DNA of 63,498 nt from NCBI GenBank assembly GCA_018920255.1, contig JAHLMR010000002.1, positions 1 through 63,498 on the forward strand, read 5' to 3'. Shown piece by piece: positions 27,326 to 36,038 of the stretch. The DNA is from Candidatus Aenigmatarchaeota archaeon (GTDB lineage Archaea > Aenigmatarchaeota > Aenigmatarchaeia > Aenigmatarchaeales > JAHLMR01). Numbering within the stretch: the stretch's first letter is position 1; each line of letters opens with the position of its first letter. The notes beneath the pieces were generated by a model that was not told the origin of the DNA, did not search any database, and saw only the letters and a program-made list of their open reading frames with translations. A program made the position numbers and the translations under genes.

Positions 27326-27529
27326 ATGAAGCATATTTTACTATTAATTTTATTGATAATAGTATTTGTAAGTGCTTGTATACAACAAGGACAAAATACA
27401 AATCAAACAACAATGCAAGGTATTTCTGAAAATGAATTAAATGAAATAAATAATGAATTAAATGAGAATGAAGAGTTTTTAAATGAAGCAATGAATACAG
27501 AATTTGATATGGAGGTGAATTTAACATGA
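27326..27529 (+). CDS. Small putative lipoprotein, 67 aa
   Basis: AGGAGG at about 27312-27317 precedes the ATG. MKHILLLILLIIVFVSACIQ is a lipoprotein-type signal with a lipobox-like VSAC (C18). The mature part is a short Asn/Glu-rich segment (ENELNEINNELNENEEFLNE), low in complexity and probably helical. It overlaps the next gene by 4 bp (ATGA). A lipid-anchored acidic peptide is plausible; no family is known. Confidence 0.65.
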   Translation: MKHILLLILLIIVFVSACIQQGQNTNQTTMQGISENELNEINNELNENEEFLNEAMNTEFDMEVNLT

Positions 27530-28320
27530 AAATATTAATGCTATGTATTAGCATTTTAATAATATTATCATTTATTTCATTTACAACTTATGCTTTATCT
27601 TATATAGAAGCAAAAACAAAATTTATTGATGCAAAAAATACATATGAACAAGCAAAAAATCAATATATTTTAGCAAAGCAAAATTATACACAACTAAGAA
27701 GTATTGAAAGAAAAAATATTGCATTACAAAAAGGAAAACAATTTATTATAAATTCTCTTGAAAGAATGATTGCTCATTTAGAGCTTATAAAATCAAAGGT
27801 AGAATCAAACAATGCATTATCAGATTCTGAAAAACAAGAAATTATATCATATATAGAAGATGACTTAAATTTTTTTAAAGAAAAAATTAAAGAAGTAAAT
27901 TCAACATTAACAATCCAAGAGCTAAATAGATATTCATATGAAATTAAAAATAGATGGACTGAAGCAAGAAGAGGAATTAGTAGAGCAGTTGGAAAATTTG
28001 AATTATTATCTATTGAAGGAATTATAAAAAAAGAAAATACAATTTCAGAAAAAATAGAAAAAATAATTGAAAATTTAAAAGCAAACGGAACAGATACATC
28101 TCAAATAGAGACCCTTTTTTCAGAATTTAAAGGAAATATTTCAGCAGTAGTAGATTATCTTAATTTAGCAAAAGAGCAACATAATCTTCTTATAAATGCA
28201 AGCAAAGAAGATAAAGAACAAATAATCAATAACTATCTATCTTATCTACATTCAGCACACGATGCACTAAAAAATGCAAACCAAGCTTTAAAAGAAATTT
28301 TTAAATTTTTAAATAAATAA
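27526..28320 (+). CDS. Secreted coiled-coil protein, 264 aa
   Basis: A signal peptide (MKILMLCISILIILSFISFT, likely cleaved after TTYA) precedes a nearly all-helical protein with heptad-like stretches (EAKTKFIDAKNTYEQAKNQY, then helices at about 65-130, 160-200 and 205-262). It has no cysteines in the mature part and no recognised domain. The GGAGGTGA ribosome site lies inside the preceding gene, coupling the two. With the lipoprotein and the small membrane protein upstream it forms an envelope cluster downstream of the histone. Confidence 0.7.
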   Translation: MKILMLCISILIILSFISFTTYALSYIEAKTKFIDAKNTYEQAKNQYILAKQNYTQLRSIERKNIALQKGKQFIINSLERMIAHLELIKSKVESNNALSDSEKQEIISYIEDDLNFFKEKIKEVNSTLTIQELNRYSYEIKNRWTEARRGISRAVGKFELLSIEGIIKKENTISEKIEKIIENLKANGTDTSQIETLFSEFKGNISAVVDYLNLAKEQHNLLINASKEDKEQIINNYLSYLHSAHDALKNANQALKEIFKFLNK

Positions 28321-28341
28321 TTTTCTTTTTCTCCTTTTCTT
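28321..28341 (+). terminator. T-rich terminator after the envelope cluster
   Basis: TTTTCTTTTTCTCCTTTTCT immediately follows the stop at 28320 with no hairpin, as expected for oligo-T termination by archaeal RNA polymerase. A new promoter begins 11 bp later. Confidence 0.5.
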
Positions 28342-28351
28342 AAAAGTAAGC

Positions 28352-28380
28352 TTTAAATAGTTTACTACATATGTAGTAAA
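28352..28380 (+). promoter_or_regulatory. TATA box followed by a perfect 20-bp palindromic operator
   Basis: TTTAAATA at 28352-28359 is followed directly by TTTACTACATATGTAGTAAA (28361-28380), a perfect palindrome. The ATG of the first gene is at 28383, so the palindrome covers the expected transcription start of a leaderless mRNA, the classic place for a blocking repressor. It controls the 120-aa protein and Cdc48. Confidence 0.65.
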
Positions 28381-28382
28381 AT

Positions 28383-28745
28383 ATGAGCTATATAAAAATA
28401 AAGAAATCAAGGCAAGGAACAGCGATTATAATAAGTTTCGATATTAAAACTGAAAAATTTTCATCTCCATCAGAAAAAAGTAAATTTTTTGAGGAACTTT
28501 ACGGAAGAAGACAAATAATTAAAAAAGAAAATAAAGTTTATGAATATTATAGAAAAGGACTTTTAGATGAGATTAATCATTTACGTGTTACAAATTCAGT
28601 ATTTATAACATTAGAAGAACATATGAAAAAAATAGAAGAGTTTTTTAAAGAATGGGAAAATAAAGTTATAGTAAAGTCATTCCCAGTATTACTATCAGAT
28701 AAAGAATTTAAATTACTTGAACCAAAGAAAAAACATTATGATTAA
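28383..28745 (+). CDS. Unknown 120-aa protein upstream of cdc48, candidate autoregulator
   Basis: A soluble basic-acidic protein without membrane segments: MSYIKIKKSRQGTAIIISFD, then a helix (EKSKFFEELYGRRQIIKKEN), KVYEYYRKGLLDEINHLRVT, SVFITLEEHMKKIEEFFKEW and a beta-type C-terminus VIVKSFPVLLSDKEFKLL. No family is named with confidence and no clear helix-turn-helix is visible. Its position (12 bp before cdc48, first in the operon, with a palindrome at its promoter) suggests a regulator or cofactor of Cdc48. Leaderless start. Confidence 0.65.
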   Translation: MSYIKIKKSRQGTAIIISFDIKTEKFSSPSEKSKFFEELYGRRQIIKKENKVYEYYRKGLLDEINHLRVTNSVFITLEEHMKKIEEFFKEWENKVIVKSFPVLLSDKEFKLLEPKKKHYD

Positions 28746-28757
28746 AGAGGTGATTTT

Positions 28758-31022
28758 ATGACAGAAGAAATAAAATTAAAAGTAGGAGAATTAACAGGAA
28801 GAGAAGATTATGGAAGAGGAATAGCTAGAATAGATACAAAAACAATGAAAGCACTAAAAATAAAGGAAGGAGATATAATAGAAATTGAGGGAAAAAGAAA
28901 AACAGCAGTTGTTGCTGTTAGAGCTTATCCCGCTGATGTTGGTTTAAATATTATAAGAATAGATGGTCTTGTAAGAAAAAATGCTGGTACATCAATAGGA
29001 GAATATGTAAAAATTTCTGTGCCTGAAATTAAAGAAGCAAAAAAAGTCGTTTTAGCTCCAGCTGAAAAGGGAGTTATGCTTCATATTTCACCTAATTTAT
29101 TAAAACAAAATATTTTTTATAGACCTGTAACAAAAGGAGATATAATTTTAGCATTACCTGTTTTTAAAAAAAGTAGAAGAGAATCATCAGAATTTCTTGA
29201 AGAATTTTTTGGAATATCTATAGATGAAGTTTTTCTTCCAATGGCTCCAGAAACAAAACTTGTTGTTGTAAATACAAACCCAGCAGGCCCAGTCCAAATT
29301 ACAGAACAAACAGAAATAGAACTTTTACCAGAAGCAACAGAAGTTATAGAACAAACAAAACTACCAACTGTAACTTATGAAGATATAGGTGGATTAGGAG
29401 ATGCTATTCTTAAAATAAGAGAAATGATAGAACTTCCATTAAAACATCCAGAAATTTTTGAAAGACTTGGAATAGATCCACCAAAGGGAGTTTTATTACA
29501 TGGACCACCAGGTACTGGAAAAACTTTACTTGCAAAGGCAGTAGCAAACGAAGCAGGTGCAAATTTCATAAGTTTAGCTGGTCCAGAAATTATGTCAAAG
29601 TGGTATGGACAATCTGAAGAAAATTTAAGGAAAATTTTTGATGAAGCAGAAAAAAATGCACCCTCAATAATATTTATAGATGAAATAGATGCAATAGCAC
29701 CAAAGCGTGAAGAAGTTACAGGAGAAGTAGAAAGAAGAGTTGTAGCACAACTTTTAACACTTATGGATGGGTTGAAGTCAAGAGGAAAAGTTATTGTAAT
29801 TGCTGCAACTAATAGACCAAATGCTTTAGATCCAGCATTAAGAAGACCTGGAAGATTTGATAGAGAAATTGAAATTCCTGTACCAGATAAACAAGGAAGA
29901 AAGGAAATTTTACTTATTCATACAAGACACATGCCGCTTGATAAAGATATAGATATTGATAAACTTGCAGAGATAACATATGGGTTTGTTGGAGCAGATT
30001 TAGCAGCATTAGCAAAAGAAGCAGCTATGCACGCATTAAGAAGGGTTCTTCCTGATATATCAGCACTTAAAGAAAATGAACCATTACCAAAATCTATATT
30101 GGAAAAGTTAAAAATTACAAAAGAGGATTTTGAATATGCATTAAGAGTAGTTCAGCCTTCTGCTATGAGAGAAGTATTAATCGAAATACCTAAAATTACT
30201 TGGAATGATGTCGGAGGTTTAGAAGAAGTTAAAAATGCACTAAAAGAAGCAGTAGAATGGCCATTAAAACATCCTGAAAGTTTTAAAAGAATGGGAATAA
30301 AGCCACCAAAAGGAATACTTCTTTTTGGTCCACCGGGTTGTGGAAAAACTTATATTGTTAAAGCTCTAGCAAACGAAGCAGGTGCTAATTTTATTGCTAT
30401 AAAGGGACCAGAAGTATTTTCAAAATGGGTTGGTGAATCTGAAAAATATATTAGAGATGTTTTTAGAAGAGCAAAGCAAGTTGCACCAACAATAATATTT
30501 TTTGATGAAATAGATTCTATTGCACCAAAAAGAGGAACAGAAATAGGTTCGCATGTAACAGAACAAGTCGTATCACAACTATTAACTGAAATGTCTGGAA
30601 TAGAAGATATTGAAGGAGTTGTTGTAATTGCTGCAACAAATAGACCAGATATAATAGATCCAGCATTACTCAGACCTGGAAGATTTGATAGATTAATATA
30701 TGTACCATCTCCAGATGAAAAAACAAGATTAGAAATCTTAAAGATACATACAAAAAACATGCCTCTTAAAGGAGTATCGCTAGAAAAGCTTGCAAAATTA
30801 ACAAACGGTTTTAGTGGAGCAGATTTAGAAGCACTATGTAGAGAAGCAGCAATAAATGCTTTAAGAAAAAATATTGATGCAAAGGAAGTAACATGGAACG
30901 ACTTTGAAGAAGTTTTAAAGAAAATAAAGCCATCTATTTCAGAGGATTTGCAAACAAAATATAAAAATATAGTTGAATCTATGAAGAAAACAAAATTAGA
31001 AGAAACAAGATATATAGGTTAG
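28758..31022 (+). CDS. cdc48: Cdc48/p97-type AAA ATPase (VAT)
   Basis: 754 residues: N-domain with double-psi barrel ([18 protein letters not shown]) and four-stranded part, then D1 with Walker A GPPGTGKT (249-256), Walker B FIDEIDA and arginine fingers in [11 protein letters not shown], and D2 with GPPGCGKT (524-531), FFDEIDS and LRPGRFDRL. The family unfolds substrates and can feed the archaeal 20S proteasome. The protein ends LEETRYIG; the Tyr-Ile-Gly tail recurs in two other proteins of the window. GAGGTGA precedes the ATG. The DUF3467 gene follows after 8 bp. Confidence 0.95.
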   Translation: MTEEIKLKVGELTGREDYGRGIARIDTKTMKALKIKEGDIIEIEGKRKTAVVAVRAYPADVGLNIIRIDGLVRKNAGTSIGEYVKISVPEIKEAKKVVLAPAEKGVMLHISPNLLKQNIFYRPVTKGDIILALPVFKKSRRESSEFLEEFFGISIDEVFLPMAPETKLVVVNTNPAGPVQITEQTEIELLPEATEVIEQTKLPTVTYEDIGGLGDAILKIREMIELPLKHPEIFERLGIDPPKGVLLHGPPGTGKTLLAKAVANEAGANFISLAGPEIMSKWYGQSEENLRKIFDEAEKNAPSIIFIDEIDAIAPKREEVTGEVERRVVAQLLTLMDGLKSRGKVIVIAATNRPNALDPALRRPGRFDREIEIPVPDKQGRKEILLIHTRHMPLDKDIDIDKLAEITYGFVGADLAALAKEAAMHALRRVLPDISALKENEPLPKSILEKLKITKEDFEYALRVVQPSAMREVLIEIPKITWNDVGGLEEVKNALKEAVEWPLKHPESFKRMGIKPPKGILLFGPPGCGKTYIVKALANEAGANFIAIKGPEVFSKWVGESEKYIRDVFRRAKQVAPTIIFFDEIDSIAPKRGTEIGSHVTEQVVSQLLTEMSGIEDIEGVVVIAATNRPDIIDPALLRPGRFDRLIYVPSPDEKTRLEILKIHTKNMPLKGVSLEKLAKLTNGFSGADLEALCREAAINALRKNIDAKEVTWNDFEEVLKKIKPSISEDLQTKYKNIVESMKKTKLEETRYIG

Positions 31023-31030
31023 GTGATTAA

Positions 31031-31375
31031 ATGGGAGAAACAATAAATATATCCTCAGATCATTCAGAGCAAGCATTTTTTGCAGATAGAATAGTAATAT
31101 CTCATGGAATAAATAAATTTGTATTAGATTTTACACAATCTATTCCAAGATTTGATCAAGTGGGAAGTGAATTAAAACAAACAATTGTAATAAAACATAA
31201 AACTATTATAATGGATCCAGCTGTAGCAAAAAATCTTTTGTTTGTTTTAGAAGAAAATATAAAGAAATATGAAAAAAATTTTGGAAAAATAGAAATTATA
31301 AATAAAAATAAGAAAAAAGAAAATAAGAAAGTTTTAAAAAATATTCAAAGCTCTACCCAAAAGTATATAGGATAA
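31031..31375 (+). CDS. DUF3467-family protein with C-terminal Tyr-Ile-Gly
   Basis: 114 residues. The body (INISSDHSEQAFFADRIVIS, FVLDFTQSIPRF, TIVIKHKTIIMDPAVAKNLL, FVLEENIKKYEKNFGKI) matches DUF3467, small proteins of unknown function. A lysine-rich linker (about 91-105) leads to STQKYIG. AGGTGATTAAATG gives a good ribosome site, and the gene lies 8 bp behind cdc48, so the two are translated from one mRNA. The shared C-terminal YIG with Cdc48 and the PAC2 protein suggests a common docking surface, perhaps the proteasome. Confidence 0.8.
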   Translation: MGETINISSDHSEQAFFADRIVISHGINKFVLDFTQSIPRFDQVGSELKQTIVIKHKTIIMDPAVAKNLLFVLEENIKKYEKNFGKIEIINKNKKKENKKVLKNIQSSTQKYIG

Positions 31376-31377
31376 AA

Positions 31378-31680
31378 TTATATTGTTGTTATAAATGAAT
31401 ATATCCCCTTAAGAATTGGAAACATCCAAAAAAATGTTATAATACCTTGAATAGCAGATGAATATCCTATTAATATTGTAAAAATAATAATACCAGAAAT
31501 TAAATCTATTATTCCCATCCAATCGAAAAAATAATTAGAAGAAATAGAGCATATTATTGAATAAACACCTTTTAAAAATATAAAAATTCCAATATAAATT
31601 ATTGCATTTTTAAAAATTTCTGGATTAAAAATACAAACACCAACAAGAATATCTATTAAAGATAAAATTTTTACTATCAT
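31378..31680 (-). CDS. Small membrane protein, four helices, 100 aa
   Basis: Four hydrophobic stretches (about 3-20, 24-45, 52-72, 74-95) with few charges: KILSLIDILVGVCIF, IGIFIFLKGVYSII, WMGIIDLISGIIIFTILIGY and TFFWMFPILKGIYSF. The first and third pairs look internally related (LIDILVG/DLISGIII), as in small duplicated membrane proteins. No function is assigned. Its ATG overlaps the stop of radB (31677-31680), so it is co-translated with RadB despite no obvious link. Confidence 0.6.
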   Translation of the reverse strand: MIVKILSLIDILVGVCIFNPEIFKNAIIYIGIFIFLKGVYSIICSISSNYFFDWMGIIDLISGIIIFTILIGYSSAIQGIITFFWMFPILKGIYSFITTI

Positions 31681-32390
31681 TTATCCCACCAAAACTTTCT
31701 TAAAACTTTAAAGCCATTTTCTTTTATTTCAAATTCAACGGCTTTATTTTCAGGTAATGATCTTGCTCTTTCTATTCTTGCTATTCTTTTATTTCTTCCA
31801 GATTTTAAAATCTCTATAAGATTTTTTGACCACCATTTTACAATATTTTTACTACTTAACTCTGTTTTTCCAGTTTCAAAATCAGAATACACTTGATTTG
31901 TAATGATAACGGGAATATTTTTTTCCCTAGATATTCTCGAAAGATATGCAAGTTGAGAAGCAAGTTCTGTATTAATTTTCATTTGAGAAGAAATATTTTC
32001 ATGTGATTTTATGTTTTCATTTCCAATTTCTATTCTCCAAAGTGCTACAATACTATCTACTATTATTATACCAACATCATATTTTTTGCATATCTTTTCA
32101 AGGTTATTTATTATATAACACTGTTCTTTCCATGTTTTTGGTTCAAATAAAATTATTTTTCTTGAAATTTCTTTAGCATTTTCTGTAAGCTGCTTTAATC
32201 TTTCAGAAGAAAAACCACCTTCAGTATCTATAAAAATAGCATATTTATCAGACTTTGCACATGAAATAGCAGCACATAATGAAATATTTGTTTTTCCTGA
32301 TGCTGGTTCACCAAAAAAATTTGTTATTGTTCCTGTTTCAACGCCCCCATCTAAAAGTTCATCTATGGGTTCGCATATTTTTAATTTCAT
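31677..32390 (-). CDS. radB: RadB, RecA-family recombinase paralogue
   Basis: 237 residues. It starts MKLKICEPIDELLDGGVETG, has Walker A GEPASGKTN, the second strand FIDTEGGFSSERL, Walker B GIIIVDSIVALWR, then ITNQVYSDF. It has the RecA core without the N-terminal DNA-binding domain of RadA, which defines RadB, a modulator of homologous recombination. The frame remains open a further 33 codons upstream, but those residues are hydrophobic, lie over the SBDS promoter and are not in the family, so ATG at 32388-32390 is the start. Divergent from the SBDS operon. Confidence 0.9.
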   Translation of the reverse strand: MKLKICEPIDELLDGGVETGTITNFFGEPASGKTNISLCAAISCAKSDKYAIFIDTEGGFSSERLKQLTENAKEISRKIILFEPKTWKEQCYIINNLEKICKKYDVGIIIVDSIVALWRIEIGNENIKSHENISSQMKINTELASQLAYLSRISREKNIPVIITNQVYSDFETGKTELSSKNIVKWWSKNLIEILKSGRNKRIARIERARSLPENKAVEFEIKENGFKVLRKFWWDK

Positions 32391-32482
32391 ATAAATAATA
32401 AATCTAATAACTTTATAAACATTTATAACTAAAATAAAAGTTAGTAATATAAAAAATTTTATATTATGCCGGAGATGATTAT

Positions 32483-33181
32483 ATGTCAATTTCTGTGGAC
32501 AAGGCGGTTATAGCTAAATATATTCATAGTGGTGAAAAATTTGAAATATTAGTAGATCCAGAAAAGGCAATTGAATTAAAATCAGGAAAAGAATTAAACA
32601 TAGAAGATATTGTTGCAGTAGAGGAAGTTTTTGAAGATGCAAAAAAAGGGCTTAGAGCATCTGAACAAAAAATAAATAAAGTTTTTGGTACAAATGATTT
32701 TAAAAAAATAGCAAGAAAAATAATTTTAAACGGAGAAATTCAATTAACAACTGAACAGCGCACAAAACTACAGGCCGAAAAAGAAAAAGCAATAGCAGCA
32801 TTAATTTCAAGACAAGGAATAAATCCGCAAACAGGAGCACCACACCCAATAGAAAGAATTTTAAAGGCAATGAAAGAAGCAAAAGTAAGAGTTTTATATG
32901 ATAGACCTGTTGAGGAACAAGTTTCAGATGTTTTAAAATCTATACAAAAAATTATTCCTATAAAAATTGAAAAAGTTAAATTAGCAATAAAAATTCCTTC
33001 TACTTATGCTTCAAAATCTATTGGAATTGTTAGAGGTTTAGGAAATGTATTAAAAGAAGAATGGGGATCTGACGGATCTTATATTTGTTTAATGGAAATA
33101 TCAGCAGGAATACAATCTGAAGTTTATGATAAACTAAATTTAATAACTCATGGAGATGTACAAATAAAGGTTATGAAATAG
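32483..33181 (+). CDS. sbds: Ribosome maturation factor SBDS (Sdo1)
   Basis: 232 residues: domain I KAVIAKYIHSGEKFEILVDP through the ALISRQGINPQTGAPHPIER segment, a helical middle domain, and a ferredoxin-like C-terminal domain. SBDS helps release the anti-association factor aIF6 from the large subunit in archaea and eukaryotes. It is the first gene of the exosome superoperon, a widespread archaeal arrangement. The start is preceded by GGAGATGATTATATG. The next gene, rrp4, starts 12 bp after it. Confidence 0.95.
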   Translation: MSISVDKAVIAKYIHSGEKFEILVDPEKAIELKSGKELNIEDIVAVEEVFEDAKKGLRASEQKINKVFGTNDFKKIARKIILNGEIQLTTEQRTKLQAEKEKAIAALISRQGINPQTGAPHPIERILKAMKEAKVRVLYDRPVEEQVSDVLKSIQKIIPIKIEKVKLAIKIPSTYASKSIGIVRGLGNVLKEEWGSDGSYICLMEISAGIQSEVYDKLNLITHGDVQIKVMK

Positions 33182-33193
33182 AGGTGAAAAATA

Positions 33194-33901
33194 ATGGAAG
33201 AATCAAAATTACTAATTGAAGATAAAAATATTGTTACACCAGGAGATATTTTAGCAGAAGGTTTAGATTATCTTCCAAGTTCAGGATGTTATAGAACAGG
33301 AAATATAATTAAATCAAAATATTTTGGAGTTGTTAGAATAAAAAATAGATACTTATCTGTTATACCTCTTGCAGGAGCATATATGCCTAAATCTGGTGAT
33401 GGAGTCATAGCAAAAATTTCAGATATACAAACAACATTTTGGATTTGTGATATTAATAGTCCATATGATGCAATACTTCAAATTGGAGAAGTTGCAGAAG
33501 AATATATTGATTTAACAAGAACAGATATATCATCATTCTTTGATATAGGCGACATAATTTATGCAAAAATATTAAATGTCACAAAATCAAAAAATATATT
33601 ATTAACAATGAAAGATTACAGAGCAAGAAAACTAATAGGCGGAAGATTAATTAAAGTAACTCCCTCTAAAGTACCTAGAATTATAGGTAAAGAAGGTTCT
33701 ATGATAGAATTAATTAAAAATAAGACAGGTTGTCAAATTATAGTTGGACAAAATGGAATTGTTTGGTTTAAAGGTCAAAATGAAGCATTAGCAGCAAAAG
33801 TAATTCTTATGATTGAAAAAGAAGCTCATATTCCAGGACTTACTGATAGAGTAAATGCATTTTTAGATAAATTTTCAAATATAAAAGGTGAAAAATTATG
33901 A
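33194..33901 (+). CDS. rrp4: Exosome subunit Rrp4
   Basis: 235 residues with an N-terminal strand domain (IVTPGDILAEGLDYLPSSGC), an S1 RNA-binding domain (YFGVVRIKNRYLSVIPLAGA to about 145) and a KH domain with the G-x-x-G-like loop in RIIGKEGSMIELIKNKTGCQ. Rrp4 forms the cap that guides RNA into the Rrp41/Rrp42 ring. GAGGTGAAAAATAATG is the ribosome site. The stop overlaps the rrp41 start in an ATGA junction, so subunits of one complex are translationally coupled. Confidence 0.95.
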   Translation: MEESKLLIEDKNIVTPGDILAEGLDYLPSSGCYRTGNIIKSKYFGVVRIKNRYLSVIPLAGAYMPKSGDGVIAKISDIQTTFWICDINSPYDAILQIGEVAEEYIDLTRTDISSFFDIGDIIYAKILNVTKSKNILLTMKDYRARKLIGGRLIKVTPSKVPRIIGKEGSMIELIKNKTGCQIIVGQNGIVWFKGQNEALAAKVILMIEKEAHIPGLTDRVNAFLDKFSNIKGEKL

Positions 33902-34623
33902 AAGAAAAAGAAAAACTTATAATAAATAGAAAAAGATTAGATGGAAGAGATTTATATGAAATGAGAAAAATAGAAATACAAATAAATCCAATAAAAAATT
34001 CTATGGGTTCAGCTATGTTTAAATTTGGAAAAACATGGGCTATTGCTGCCACACATGGACCAAGAGCAGCATATCCAAAATGGCAGCAAAATCCAGAGTT
34101 TTCTATATTGAAAACAAGATATATGATGCTTCCATTTTCTACATGGGAAAGATCAAAACCAGGAATAAGTAGAAGAAGTATAGAAATTTCAAAAGTTGTT
34201 AATGATGCACTTTCTAATGTGATATTTTTAGAAGATTATCCAAAAACAATGATTGATGTTTTTATTGATATTATTGAAGCTGATGCATCAACAAGATGTG
34301 CTGCATTAAATGCAGCATCAATAGCGTTAGCTCTTGCTGGAGTACCTCTTAAAGATATTGTAAGTTCTTGTTCTGTTGGAAAAATTGATGGAGAAATTGT
34401 TTTAGATATAGCAGGATTTGAAGATAATTATGGTGAAGTGGATTGTGCTGTTGCAATGATTCCACATGAAGAAAAAGTTCTTTTACTTCAAATGGATGGA
34501 ATAGTTACAAAAGAAGAGTTTAAAAAAATGATTATGTTAGCAAAAGAAGGATGTTTAAAAGTATATGAATCTCAAAAAACTGCTATAAAACAAGCATTTA
34601 CAAATATAATTGATATAGAATAG
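33898..34623 (+). CDS. rrp41: Exosome catalytic subunit Rrp41
   Basis: 241 residues of the RNase PH fold. RKRLDGRDLYEMRKIEIQIN is the N-terminal signature; RSKPGISRRSIEIS supplies RNA-binding arginines; IDIIEADASTRCAALNAASI contains the conserved Asp/Arg region, and SCSVGKIDGEIVLDIAGFED the catalytic acidic residues. Rrp41 is the active partner in the hexameric phosphorolytic ring. The next gene, rrp42, begins 9 bp past its stop codon. Confidence 0.95.
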   Translation: MKEKEKLIINRKRLDGRDLYEMRKIEIQINPIKNSMGSAMFKFGKTWAIAATHGPRAAYPKWQQNPEFSILKTRYMMLPFSTWERSKPGISRRSIEISKVVNDALSNVIFLEDYPKTMIDVFIDIIEADASTRCAALNAASIALALAGVPLKDIVSSCSVGKIDGEIVLDIAGFEDNYGEVDCAVAMIPHEEKVLLLQMDGIVTKEEFKKMIMLAKEGCLKVYESQKTAIKQAFTNIIDIE

Positions 34624-34632
34624 GTGATAAAA

Positions 34633-35400
34633 ATGTCAAATAATAATTATGTAAAAAATCTTATAGAATCTGGAATGAGAATTGATAATAGAAAATTTGA
34701 TGAATTTAGAGAAATAGAAATAAAAACAAATATTATAGATAGAGCTGAAGGTTCATCAATTATTAAGATTGGTAATACACAAATAATTGTTGGAGTAAAA
34801 CTATCTGTTGGCGAACCTTTTCCTGATACTCCAGATGAAGGAATTCTTATTGTAAATGCAGAATTTTCACCAGCCGCATCTCCTTCATTTGAAGCAGGAC
34901 CTCCAGACGAAAACGCAATAGAACTTGCAAGAGTTGTAGATAGAGCAATAAGAGAAAGTCATTGTATTGATTTAAAAAAATTATGTATAGTCCCTAAAGA
35001 AAAAGTATGGAATATTAATATTGATATTCAAGTTATAGATTTTGATGGTAATCTTATAGATGCTGCATGCATGGGTACTGTTGCAGCATTAAAAACAACA
35101 AAAATACCAAAATATGAAAACGATGAAGTTGATTATGAACACAGAGAAGGAGAACTTCCTTTAGTAGATTTACCGATTTATGTAACAATTTATAAAATTG
35201 GAGATAAACTTTTTGTTGACCCTACAAAAGAGGAGGAAGAAGCGGCGGATGCAAGAATAAGCATTGCTACTATTCAAGATGGAAAAATTTGTGCAATTCA
35301 AAAAGGAGGAACAGGTTATTTTACAATTTCGGAAATAGAAAGAGCTATTGAAATGTCAATTATAATAGGAGAAAATTTGAGAAATCTTTTTAAACATTAA
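34633..35400 (+). CDS. rrp42: Exosome subunit Rrp42
   Basis: 255 residues, RNase PH fold: GMRIDNRKFDEFREIEIKTN, FSPAASPSFEAGPPDENAIE, ELARVVDRAIRESHCIDLKK and the C-terminal DPTKEEEEAADARISIATIQ. Rrp42 is structurally needed but lacks its own catalytic residues. A GTG at 34624 is in frame, but AGGTGA at 34622-34627 is clearly the Shine-Dalgarno for ATG 34633, so I use the ATG. It is followed 24 bp later by L37Ae. Confidence 0.94.
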   Translation: MSNNNYVKNLIESGMRIDNRKFDEFREIEIKTNIIDRAEGSSIIKIGNTQIIVGVKLSVGEPFPDTPDEGILIVNAEFSPAASPSFEAGPPDENAIELARVVDRAIRESHCIDLKKLCIVPKEKVWNINIDIQVIDFDGNLIDAACMGTVAALKTTKIPKYENDEVDYEHREGELPLVDLPIYVTIYKIGDKLFVDPTKEEEEAADARISIATIQDGKICAIQKGGTGYFTISEIERAIEMSIIIGENLRNLFKH

Positions 35401-35424
35401 GATTAATATAAAGGAAAGATTGGT

Positions 35425-35673
35425 ATGACAAAAAAAGTAGGTACAACAGGAAGATATGGAGCAAGGTATGGAACAAGAACAAAGAAAATTGTTAATGCAA
35501 TTGAAAAAATTTCAAAACAATCACATGAATGTCCGTATTGTGAAAGAAAAGCATTAAAAAGGATTGCTGTTGGAATATGGAAATGTAAAAAATGTGGAGT
35601 TAAGTTTGCTGGAGGAGCATATACACCAAAATCAAGTATAGAATTAGTAAAAGGAGAAGAGAAAAATGTATAA
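35425..35673 (+). CDS. rpl37ae: Ribosomal protein L37Ae (eL43)
   Basis: 82 residues: MTKKVGTTGRYGARYGTRTK, then a zinc ribbon CPYC and CKKC (C-x2-C, 14 residues apart) followed by FAGGAYTP. It is the usual large-subunit zinc protein and the expected gene after rrp42 in archaea. Its stop at 35671-35673 overlaps the start of rpoP by 8 bp, a tight coupling of ribosomal protein and RNA polymerase subunit. Confidence 0.95.
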   Translation: MTKKVGTTGRYGARYGTRTKKIVNAIEKISKQSHECPYCERKALKRIAVGIWKCKKCGVKFAGGAYTPKSSIELVKGEEKNV

Positions 35674-35800
35674 ATGTATATCATGCGGTAAAGAAATTTC
35701 TGAAGAGCAGCTTAGAGGAAGAATAAGATGTATGTATTGTGGTTTTAGAATTCTTATGAAAAAAAGACCAAACGTAATTAAAAAAGTTGAAGCAAAATAA
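35666..35800 (+). CDS. rpoP: RNA polymerase subunit P (Rpo12)
   Basis: 44 residues: MYKCISCGKEISEEQLRGRI then RCMYCGFRILMKKRP and a basic tail. The C-x2-C...C-x2-C ribbon with GFRIL is the signature of Rpb12/RpoP, which helps assemble Rpo3/Rpo10 in the archaeal polymerase. Its start lies within the end of the L37Ae gene with GGAGAAGAG before it, and the location after L37Ae is standard for archaea. Confidence 0.93.
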   Translation: MYKCISCGKEISEEQLRGRIRCMYCGFRILMKKRPNVIKKVEAK

Positions 35801-35810
35801 GGAGAAATTC

Positions 35811-36038
35811 ATGCATAAATGTAATTTAGAAATAGAATGTGAAAATCCAAAAATAGTTATTGAATCTTTAAAACCAGAAATTAATGAAACAGAAAAATTT
35901 AAAATAAAAATTAAAGAAAATGATAAAAAAATTTTTTTAGAAGTTTATGCAAACACTTTATCTAACTTAATGGCAGGAATAAATTCTTATTTAAAATTAA
36001 TAAAACTTATATCTGAAGGAGATGATAAAAATGTCTGA
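35811..36038 (+). CDS. pcc1: KEOPS subunit Pcc1
   Basis: 75 residues: CNLEIECENPKIVIESLKPE, INETEKFKIKIKENDKKIFL and YANTLSNLMAGINSYLKLIK. The strand-strand-helix pattern with the final N-S-Y-L-x-x-I helix is the Pcc1/CTAG fold, the dimerisation subunit of KEOPS, which helps make t6A on tRNA. The ATG at 35811 follows GGAGAAATTC; an upstream in-frame ATG at 35787 lies inside rpoP and is less likely. The position between rpoP and prefoldin beta supports the call. Other KEOPS genes are not here. Confidence 0.85.
   Translation: MHKCNLEIECENPKIVIESLKPEINETEKFKIKIKENDKKIFLEVYANTLSNLMAGINSYLKLIKLISEGDDKNV

Noticed and set aside
30350-30760. Open frame of 136 codons antisense to cdc48
   Set aside because: Reverse reading of the D2 AAA domain, with a Ser/Ile-rich composition expected from that strand.
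32391-32489. N-terminal extension of RadB by 33 residues
   Set aside because: The residues are hydrophobic and unlike the family, and the region is the divergent promoter of the SBDS operon.
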